Source of the DNA: DASSNR01 sp036278935 | GTDB lineage: Bacteria > Gemmatimonadota > Gemmatimonadetes > Gemmatimonadales > Gemmatimonadaceae | DNA length: 18,777 bases | Assembly: GCA_036278935.1 (NCBI GenBank) | Contig: DASUKA010000159.1 | Location: forward strand, 1-18,777 | Direction: 5' to 3' | Shown: positions 1 to 5,992 of the stretch, one piece after another | Layout: the number at the start of each line of letters is the position of its first letter | Position numbering within the stretch: position 1 is the stretch's first letter | Notes under the pieces: model-generated | The model's input: only the letters and a program-made list of their open reading frames with translations | What the model was told of the DNA's origin: nothing | Database searches by the model: none | Made by a program: the position numbers and the translations under genes

Positions 1-1683
1 GTGACGGATTCCACGGGGCGATGTACGCTCTCGCTCGCCGCATCCGCGGGAAGCTACCAGCTCGTTGTGCGCCGCATCGGTTTCGAGCGGGCTGATCGCT
101 TCTTTGCAGCCTCCCCGGGAACGACGCTCCGTTTTGCGGTGGTCCTGCCGCGCAGCATCGGGGCGCTCGCGCCGGTGACCATCACGGCACGGGAGAGCGT
201 CAGACAGAAGGCCTACCACATTGGCGCCGAGGAGATCGCGCACAGCACCAGACCCATCGTGGACGCCGTGGACATCGTCCGCAAGCTGCGCCCGGACATG
301 CTCACCAGCCGCATGCCGCGAGCGTGTGCCGACTCCGGCGCAGCGCCATCACTCACTGGCGTGGGCCATTCCGTGACGGGCGGCCTGTCCAATGTGTGGG
401 TGAACGGGACGCTCATCACCATGGCTGGCGTGGACACCACCTGGCAGCAAGTGCCGGGCACCACTGCCTTTGTTCGCCCGCAGGTGCTGGACATTCTTCG
501 CACCATCCGGCCGGAGCACGTCGAGAGTATGACGTACACCGATTGCACCGACACGTCGCTCTCCGGCAACTACATGCAGAACGCGCTCTTCATCACGCTC
601 AAGCCCGGCATCGCCTACAGGTACGGTCGGGGAAGCTTCGTTGAACTGGCGGATGTGGCGGGGGACACTGGCGCGGTCGCGCGCACCCGGCGCGTGCTGG
701 GGGTGTTCTCGCTCGCAACAGGTGCGCCCATCGCCGGCGCCGAGGTGATCAGCCTGCGCGCGGGCCTGCGCGCACGCACGAGCGTCACCGGGACCGTCGC
801 CCTCGACTTCGTCCCATCGGGCACGTCGAACGTGTGTGTGCAGAAGCCCGGTTACCGTGACACCACCTTCGCCGTGACGATTGCAGCCGCCGACACGGTG
901 CCTATCACGCTGGCGATGGCGGCCACGGATACGCTCGGCCCCAGGCCGCACGCGCACCGAGCGAGTGCGTGTGCGCCCGGTGCGCGCACCGCCAGCCTGC
1001 GTGGCCTGGTTTTCGACGATCAGAGCGGGACCGGTGTGGCGGGCGCACAGGCAAGCCTTCCGGCACTCGCCCGCAGCGCGACCACGGATTCGCACGGCGT
1101 CTTTCACCTCGACAGCCTGCCCGCGGGCCACTATCTCCTCACGATCCGCCGTCTGGGCTTCACGCCCTGGCAGGACAGCGTCGCGCTGCTGGCCGGCGAG
1201 CGGACCACGCGCGTGGTGATGCTCGGCGGCACCGTGGCCGTACTCGACACGATCAAGGTGATGGCGGCTCGGCGCTACATCTCCCCGCAACTGCGCGGCT
1301 TCGAGGAGCGCCGTCTGCGCGCGGCCTCCGGCTACTTCGTGAGCGACTCCGTGCTCCGCCAGCAGGAATCGCTACCGCTCGCCGACGTGCTCCGCCGGCG
1401 CATCCCGGGCATCAACATCGTCGAGTCGGGGCATGGCATCTACCTCGTGCAGTCGAACCGATGCTCGCGACTCGGCCCGGCCGCGGCCGGCGCGCCCGAT
1501 GTCTACGTGGATGGCGTCCCCTGGCCGCACCCTGCCCCCAGAGCGCCCATCGATCTGTCGCAGTTCAACGTGTCGGAGCTGGCCGGCGTGGAGTACTATC
1601 CGGATCAGAACGCGGCGCCAATGCAGTACGGCGGCACGTCATCAGCGTGCGGTGTGCTGTTGCTCTGGACGCGGGAGCGGTAG
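1..1683 (+). CDS. Plug-like protein with carboxypeptidase-regulatory repeats, 5' end missing
   Basis: The reading frame is open from base 1 and starts in the middle of a carboxypeptidase-regulatory-like fold (TDSTGR, then AGSYQLVVRRIGF), so the true start lies upstream. The visible 560 residues hold a regulatory module at about 1-50, a plug-like stretch at about 70-205 (NVWVNGTLI, then EHVESMTYTD), a second regulatory module at about 230-305, a third at about 331-410 (TTDSHGVFHLDSLPAG, IRRLGF) and a second plug-like stretch at about 440-555 (LADVLRRRIPG, DVYVDGVPW, ELAGVEYYPDQ). No beta-barrel follows; the chain stops right after the second plug-like part. Proteins with these modules are usually exported to the periplasm or outer membrane, often as TonB-receptor relatives. 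The lack of a barrel argues against a transporter and for a binding or scaffold role. The family call is good; the function is not known. Confidence 0.8.
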   Translation: MTDSTGRCTLSLAASAGSYQLVVRRIGFERADRFFAASPGTTLRFAVVLPRSIGALAPVTITARESVRQKAYHIGAEEIAHSTRPIVDAVDIVRKLRPDMLTSRMPRACADSGAAPSLTGVGHSVTGGLSNVWVNGTLITMAGVDTTWQQVPGTTAFVRPQVLDILRTIRPEHVESMTYTDCTDTSLSGNYMQNALFITLKPGIAYRYGRGSFVELADVAGDTGAVARTRRVLGVFSLATGAPIAGAEVISLRAGLRARTSVTGTVALDFVPSGTSNVCVQKPGYRDTTFAVTIAAADTVPITLAMAATDTLGPRPHAHRASACAPGARTASLRGLVFDDQSGTGVAGAQASLPALARSATTDSHGVFHLDSLPAGHYLLTIRRLGFTPWQDSVALLAGERTTRVVMLGGTVAVLDTIKVMAARRYISPQLRGFEERRLRAASGYFVSDSVLRQQESLPLADVLRRRIPGINIVESGHGIYLVQSNRCSRLGPAAAGAPDVYVDGVPWPHPAPRAPIDLSQFNVSELAGVEYYPDQNAAPMQYGGTSSACGVLLLWTRER

Positions 1684-1749
1684 GCGGCGCGCACTTCTGC
1701 ATGAGCAGCGCGAGGCACCTATGCGATCACGCCCCGCTACCGCGCGAAG

Positions 1750-2265
1750 GTGATCGCTCTGTTGAATGCGGAAGCGCACCACCCCGTCGAGGATAGCATG
1801 GCCTCTGGCGAGGGGGTGGCCGACTACGAGATGGACCTGGTGAGTCTGGCGCTCCGGTTCAAGGATCCGGCCGCCCTGCCCGGGTTCGCCTACCTCGGCA
1901 TTCAGATGGCGCGCGACGTCGAAGACTTTGTGGCCACGCAGGGTTCCGCCTCGCTTCCATATCTGGACAGCGCGTGGACGAAGGAGCCCGACGCTCGGCC
2001 AGATATCATGGAGACGTGGGCCATCATGGTGGGTGAGCAGAGGAACCGTATCACGGCTGTCGAGCGCATCCAACTGCTTCGCCGCCTGCTGCAGGCGGCC
2101 GATTCCGAGCAGATGGGGTTTGACGACGCCGCTGAGGTGCTGGACACGCTAACGGCCATACGAGCGGCCATGTCGCCCGCCCAACTGCACGCGGATCTTA
2201 CCGATTGGCTCCAAGCGATCTGTTTGAATGCCACCGGCGAACGCGGACACTCTGCTGCACGCTGA
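1750..2265 (+). CDS. Hypothetical helical-repeat (HEAT-like) protein, probably 5'-truncated
   Basis: This is a small, largely helical protein of 171 residues without a recognised catalytic motif. Segments such as YEMDLVSLALRFKDPAALPGF and RIQLLRRLLQAAD have the paired-helix pattern of HEAT-type repeats. The GTG at 1750 has no convincing ribosome binding site. The ATG at 1798 has GAGG five bases upstream and would give 155 residues. The frame stays open upstream to the stop at 1702-1704 and reads plausible protein (ITPRYRAKVIALLNAE) just before and across the GTG, with no start codon there. Coding similarity may therefore extend past the usable start, which would fit a gene that has lost its N-terminal or signal region. 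It lies 66 bases after the plug-like gene on the same strand and converges with the flavin monooxygenase gene. The function is unknown. Confidence 0.55.
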   Translation: MIALLNAEAHHPVEDSMASGEGVADYEMDLVSLALRFKDPAALPGFAYLGIQMARDVEDFVATQGSASLPYLDSAWTKEPDARPDIMETWAIMVGEQRNRITAVERIQLLRRLLQAADSEQMGFDDAAEVLDTLTAIRAAMSPAQLHADLTDWLQAICLNATGERGHSAAR

Positions 2266-2287
2266 GCCCGCGGCGTCTCCACCCTCC

Positions 2288-3316
2288 TCACTCCACCAGC
2301 GGCATCACCTCTTCCGCGAACCGCTCCATCTCCTCCAGCTGCGGGCTGCACTGCAGCAGCAGCAGATCCAGCCCCACGTCGGCGAAACCGCGCACCCGCT
2401 CGGCCACCTGCTCCGGTGTGCCCACCAGCCCCGCACCCAATCCGCGGTTGGAGACGGAGTAGTCCTGCAGACTCACCTGCCGCTCGAGCTTGCTGTGTGA
2501 GATGAAATCCTGATAGTTGTGGTAGCCCGGCGAGCCCGGCGCCACGTTGGTGATGCGATCGAGCTCGCGCTTCGCCTCCGCCTCCGTGGGGCGCACGATG
2601 AAATACGCCGCCATGCCGTACTGCATGGGTTCCATACCCTGCGCCTCGCGCCGGCTCCGCATGTCGGCGATCTTGGGCGCGATGCGCTCCGGCGGATCGC
2701 CGTGCATCACGTACGCGTCACAGGCGCGGGTGATGAGCTGCTTGGCCGCCTCGGACTCGCCGCCCGCGTAGAGCACGGGGCGAGGGCGGCGCGCCGGCTT
2801 GGGCTCCAGGATCGCGTCCTCCACCGTGTAGTACTTGCCCTGGTGACTGAAGCGCGGCTCCCGCCACACGCCATCGACCACATCCAGCCACTCGGCCGTG
2901 CGCGCGTAGCGGTCGTCATGCTGGTCGAAGTGGATGCCGAAGCGCCGCGCCTCGTCGCTCCACCACGACGAAACCACATTGAGCGCGAGGCGCCCACCGG
3001 AGATCTGATCGATGTTCGCCGCCTGCTTGGCCAGGAGCGCCGGCTCGTGAAAGGTGGGACGCACCGCCACCATCAGCTCGAGAGTCTCCGTGACCGCGGC
3101 GAGCGCGGCGGCCGTGGACCACGCGTCAAGCGACGGCGCATCGATCCCCTTGATGTCGTTCATGAACAGCTCGGCGATGAGCGTGATGTCGTAGCCGAGT
3201 GCTTCGCTGCGCCGCGCCAGCCGGCTGATGTAGTCCCACGAAGTATTCATCCCTTCATCGGGCACGTTCCGCAACCACCCGCCGAACACCGGAAGCCAGT
3301 AGCCGTATCGCATCAT
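2288..3316 (-). CDS. LLM-class flavin-dependent monooxygenase (alkanesulfonate/dimethylsulfone monooxygenase-like)
   Basis: This 342-residue protein belongs to the bacterial luciferase-like superfamily of FMNH2-dependent monooxygenases, which fold as a TIM barrel and use reduced flavin from a separate reductase. Family landmarks are AKQAANIDQISGGR at about 97-110, NVVSSWWSDEARRFG just after it, the HDDRYARTAEWLDVV segment, and YAGGESEAAKQL, where the flavin phosphate is bound in relatives. Length and motifs are closest to the SsuD/SfnG branch, which cleaves C-S bonds in alkanesulfonates or dimethylsulfone. The substrate cannot be read from the sequence, and no flavin reductase or sulfonate transporter lies nearby. 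The start overlaps the stop of the upstream ATP-grasp gene by four bases (ATGA), showing translational coupling. Two ATG codons stand in tandem; GGAGG lies 4 bases before the first and 7 before the second, so the second (3313) may be the real start. Confidence 0.85.
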   Translation of the reverse strand: MMRYGYWLPVFGGWLRNVPDEGMNTSWDYISRLARRSEALGYDITLIAELFMNDIKGIDAPSLDAWSTAAALAAVTETLELMVAVRPTFHEPALLAKQAANIDQISGGRLALNVVSSWWSDEARRFGIHFDQHDDRYARTAEWLDVVDGVWREPRFSHQGKYYTVEDAILEPKPARRPRPVLYAGGESEAAKQLITRACDAYVMHGDPPERIAPKIADMRSRREAQGMEPMQYGMAAYFIVRPTEAEAKRELDRITNVAPGSPGYHNYQDFISHSKLERQVSLQDYSVSNRGLGAGLVGTPEQVAERVRGFADVGLDLLLLQCSPQLEEMERFAEEVMPLVE

Positions 3317-4284
3317 GCCGCCTCCACCGAGGGCCGGCGTTCCACGCGGGCCAGGAGATAGTCCACCAGCCGCTCGAACGGATCGAAGCCGATCACTCGC
3401 GGCGCATCGGCCACGAAGTTCGAGAGCGCGTTGATGTCGTAGAAGTAATGGTGACCGTCGCGGTCATCGACCACGTACTCGATGCCGCCGACGTCGAGCT
3501 GCACGCGCTCCGCGATGCGTTCCACCTGCGCGATGATTTCCGGCGGCGGGGTGTACCCTTCCACGCGCATGCCGTTCTTGGGCGCGTCGAGCGCGCAGGC
3601 GGAGCGGGCGAGCGGCTGGCCGCCCGTGGTCTGGCACACATCGGCCGGGCAGAGATTGAACGACGCGTCGGCCGGATAGACGTTGATGGCGTAGAGGAAT
3701 TTCCGCCCCAGCACTTCCACGCGCGTGATGTGCCCATCGCGCAGCGGCACACGCTCCTGCACCAGCCCCACGTGGTCCACGCCGAGGTCGACGTCGCCCT
3801 GCTCCACCGCGTGGGCGAGGTCGGCCTCCGACTCGTACGACATGATCCCCGCCCCGCTCCCGCCGATGTTCGCCTTCACGAGCACGGGATAGCGCAGCCC
3901 GCGCGAGGCAGCCACGGCGCGCGAGGCATCGTTGATGATGCGTGTGGCCGGGTGCGGAAGACCCAGCTCCTCGAGGATGCCCGTCTGGAGCGCCTTGGAG
4001 ATCTCCATCTCGTACACGGTTGCGCCGTTCACCACCGGCAGGCCCAGCCGGTCCAGATGGCGGAGCCAGTCCAGCGTGTAGAAGGTGGACTGTCCATGCC
4101 CGCGGAGGTAGGCCGAGGGCGAGGCGCGGTTGAAGATGAGCGAGTACGGCGCGGTCCGCTCGCCGGGATCGTAGCTGTGAGCCGAAGCGTCCAGCCGCAC
4201 GTAGGGCACGTGCCGGCGGTCGAGCTCGGCGAAGAGCGGCCGGAACCAGTCCGGGTGCTCGTGAAAGATCGCGATCGGTTGCAT
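3313..4284 (-). CDS. ATP-grasp (RimK-like) ligase
   Basis: This is a 323-residue ATP-grasp enzyme of the RimK/glutathione-synthetase type, which forms an amide or peptide bond through an acyl-phosphate. It begins MQPIAIFHEHPDWF with an N-terminal alpha/beta domain. Next come FNRASPSAYLRGHG (about 51-64), the ATP-binding strand and glycine loop VLVKANIGGSGAGI (134-147, with Lys137), and the Mg-binding end GGIEYVVDD...FYDINALSNF (267-290, with Glu269, Asp283 and Asn285). The frame is open 49 codons further upstream, but that extension runs through a GC-rich hairpin and does not look like protein, so I place the start at 4284. No strong Shine-Dalgarno is visible there. It is the first gene of a two-gene unit with the flavin monooxygenase, so the two probably serve one pathway, perhaps making and then oxidising a small amino-acid conjugate. 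The substrates are unknown. Confidence 0.85.
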   Translation of the reverse strand: MQPIAIFHEHPDWFRPLFAELDRRHVPYVRLDASAHSYDPGERTAPYSLIFNRASPSAYLRGHGQSTFYTLDWLRHLDRLGLPVVNGATVYEMEISKALQTGILEELGLPHPATRIINDASRAVAASRGLRYPVLVKANIGGSGAGIMSYESEADLAHAVEQGDVDLGVDHVGLVQERVPLRDGHITRVEVLGRKFLYAINVYPADASFNLCPADVCQTTGGQPLARSACALDAPKNGMRVEGYTPPPEIIAQVERIAERVQLDVGGIEYVVDDRDGHHYFYDINALSNFVADAPRVIGFDPFERLVDYLLARVERRPSVEAA

Positions 4285-4732
4285 GGCGCTCTGGGTGTGA
4301 AGTTCGCCGGCCCGCTCACGGGCGGGGTGAAAATGAAACACCCCGGTTCGGGGGGAACCGGGGCACCATCGTGCAGAAACCGTGACGCGCTGCTTACGTG
4401 CATGCTCCGTGTGCTCCCCCAGCCAACACACCGGCCGTTGACCAACGCGCGGGACACCACCCGGTTCCCGGGAGCGCGCGCATGCGCCAGCGCGTGAACG
4501 TCATGCGGCGAATGGTATTCGGGGGGGCGGTGGGAGGCAAGAGGAGATGGGCGGGCGTGGCGTGCTGGGCCAGCGCGGGGTTTCGCTCGGTCCCGGACCG
4601 TTCGCTGGTTCGGGTTTGGCTGCCTATGTTGGCCAGTAGCGAATCTTGCAATCGGCTGGGGACACTCGCTTCTTTCGGCCAGCTGGTTACCCAAGAAGCG
4701 TTGAACCATCTCCGCTCACGGTGATAGCACCG
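4285..4732. other. Divergent intergenic region between the ATP-grasp gene and fic
   Basis: These 448 bases hold no gene I can support; the frames open here are GC-driven and read low-complexity protein on both strands. The region should carry the promoters for the minus-strand ATP-grasp unit and the plus-strand fic gene. I see no good -35/-10 pair for either. Visible structures are the strong hairpin at 4341-4363, an interrupted palindrome CGGTCC-C-GGACCG at 4588-4600, and GCTCACGGTGA at 4714-4724 next to the fic start. The last resembles the core of the palindromes that follow fic. Confidence 0.5.
4341..4363 (-). terminator. Attenuator-like hairpin in the leader of the ATP-grasp unit
   Basis: The arms CCCCGGTTC (4341-4349) and GAACCGGGG (4355-4363) are perfectly complementary over nine base pairs, with a five-base loop. 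Read on the minus strand, the hairpin is followed by TGTTTCATTTT, a T-rich tail like that of an intrinsic terminator. It lies about 57 bases upstream of the ATP-grasp start at 4284. In that place it could either end an upstream transcript or act as an attenuator. The short tail interrupted by other bases makes it weaker than a textbook terminator. Confidence 0.5.
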
Positions 4733-5845
4733 ATGGCACCCGTTCGCTACCACGAAGGTCGCTTTCCGCCCGCGTCACTCGATTGGCCGCGGCTCATCCC
4801 GCTCATCGGTCCGGCGTCCGTAGCAGTCGCTCGATATGACGGGATACTTTCGGCCATTCCGAACTCCGGCGTGCTTCTCTCGCCGCTGATTACCCAGGAG
4901 GCCGTGCTCTCCTCTCGTATCGAAGGTACGCAGGCAACCATGGGCGAGGTGCTGGCGTTCGAGGCCGGCAAGGACGTTGCCACGCCTGCGCAGCGCGCGG
5001 ACATTCACGAAGTGCTCAACTATCGCGCTGCCATGCGTGAAGCAGAGCAGTTGTTACTCGAGCTCCCGTTCTCGCTGCGCGTGGTGCGGGATGCGCACCG
5101 GGTCCTGCTGTCCGGTGTGAGGGGGGAAAACAAGGATCCGGGAGAGTATCGCCGCGTCCCCAACTGGATTGGCCCACAGGGCTGTAAAATCGACGCGGCC
5201 CGGTACGTCCCCATCAGCGCGGAAAAACTGCCTGGCGCATTGAGCGCATGGGAACGGTACGCTCATTCCGAGGAGGCGGATCGCCTGGTGCAGCTCGCCA
5301 TTTTGCACGCCGAATTCGAGGCGCTGCATCCGTTCCTCGACGGGAACGGCCGCATCGGACGGATGCTGGTGCCCCTGTTCATGTGGCAGACCGGATTGAT
5401 CCAGCGGCCGATGTTCTACATCAGCGCCTTCTTCGAGGCCCGGCGCGACAGCTACTACGAACGGTTGCTTGCCGTCTCGCGCGACGATGACTGGACCGGG
5501 TGGTGCGCGTTCTTCCTCAAGGCGGTGCGCACGCAGGCTGAAGATAATCTGACACGAGCCCGGGCCATCTTTGACCTGTATCAGGATCTCAAACGGCGCG
5601 CTCCTGAGATGACGCACTCGCGCTACGCCGTTCACGCGCTCGACTGGATCTTCGAGCGGCCGATCTTCAAGAGCTCCGACTTCGTCACCTCGGCGGGCAT
5701 TCCCGAGGCAACTGCTCGGCGTCTTCTCGGTATGCTGCGCACGGGTGGTGTACTCCGGGCATTGGGAGAGCGCAGTGGGCAACGTTCGGCGGTCCTGTCC
5801 TTTCCGGCACTCCTCAATCGTGCGGAGGGCAAAGAGGTTTTTTGA
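4733..5845 (+). CDS. Fic family protein (class II AMP-transferase-like, SoFic type)
   Basis: Fic proteins move AMP (sometimes another nucleotide part) from ATP to hydroxyl side chains of target proteins. The full catalytic motif HPFLDGNGRIGR is present at residues 199-210 with His199 as the catalytic base. The inhibitory motif SxxxEG sits upstream at 60-65 (Ser60, Glu64, Gly65), which marks class II: the glutamate blocks productive ATP binding until released. Residues 1-110 match the N-terminal domain that goes with this class. Residues about 290-365 look like a winged helix (FKSSDFVTSAGIPEATARRLLGMLRTGGVL). At 370 residues it is close to Shewanella SoFic. I chose the ATG at 4733 because the family start MAPVRYHEGRFPP fits; TTG at 4646 and GTG at 4721 are possible but give non-conserved extensions. 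No separate antitoxin gene adjoins it, as expected for a self-inhibited class. It looks somewhat less GC-rich than its neighbours, so it may be acquired. The target protein is unknown. Confidence 0.92.
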   Translation: MAPVRYHEGRFPPASLDWPRLIPLIGPASVAVARYDGILSAIPNSGVLLSPLITQEAVLSSRIEGTQATMGEVLAFEAGKDVATPAQRADIHEVLNYRAAMREAEQLLLELPFSLRVVRDAHRVLLSGVRGENKDPGEYRRVPNWIGPQGCKIDAARYVPISAEKLPGALSAWERYAHSEEADRLVQLAILHAEFEALHPFLDGNGRIGRMLVPLFMWQTGLIQRPMFYISAFFEARRDSYYERLLAVSRDDDWTGWCAFFLKAVRTQAEDNLTRARAIFDLYQDLKRRAPEMTHSRYAVHALDWIFERPIFKSSDFVTSAGIPEATARRLLGMLRTGGVLRALGERSGQRSAVLSFPALLNRAEGKEVF

Positions 5846-5934
5846 CGCTCACCGGTGAGCGTCACGGCGATTTGTCGATCATTTCTGGCATGAAATGATC
5901 GACAACATACGTTGACGCTCACCGGTGAGCGTCA
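5843..5934. repeat. Centre-symmetric palindrome array after fic
   Basis: Two identical perfect 22-bp palindromes (half-site TGACGCTCACC followed by its reverse complement) lie at 5843-5864 and 5913-5934. The second extends to 24 bp (5912-5935). Between them is a third inverted repeat with 14-base arms, TTGTCGATCATTTC (5872-5885) and its exact complement (5892-5905), around the loop TGGCAT. All three share one centre at 5888.5, so the whole 92-bp block is symmetric in layout, though the 7-base spacers at 5865-5871 and 5906-5912 do not pair. The fic stop codon TGA (5843-5845) forms the first bases of the left palindrome. The block fills the gap between convergent fic and the symporter gene. It could be a miniature mobile element, a multi-operator protein-binding site or a bidirectional terminator. 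Confidence 0.9.
5872..5905. repeat. 14-bp inverted repeat, central hairpin of the array
   Basis: The arms TTGTCGATCATTTC and GAAATGATCGACAA are perfectly complementary around TGGCAT. The hairpin is AT-rich compared with the surrounding genes. No T-run follows it in either direction, so intrinsic termination is not clearly supported even though it lies between convergent genes. Confidence 0.85.
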
Positions 5935-5992
5935 AACATGCCCCCTCGAACCGCGACGCGCCGAGCGGGTCCTCACCCAGCGGCGGCCCTCC

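Noticed and set aside
2288..4284. A sulfonate utilisation operon (ssu or sfn)
   Set aside because: No ABC transporter, flavin reductase or sulfur regulator is nearby; only the monooxygenase family supports this reading.
4285..4431. A 49-residue N-terminal extension of the ATP-grasp protein
   Set aside because: It would read through the GC-rich hairpin and gives Cys/His/Arg-rich sequence unlike a fold or a signal peptide, while MQPIAIFHEHPDWF is a natural family start.
4733..5845. Fic as the toxin of a toxin-antitoxin pair
   Set aside because: The inhibitory motif is inside the same chain (class II) and no small antitoxin frame adjoins the gene.
5843..5934. A minimal CRISPR array of two repeats
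   Set aside because: There are only two copies, each a full palindrome, and the sequence between them is itself an inverted repeat sharing the same centre. No cas genes are in the window.
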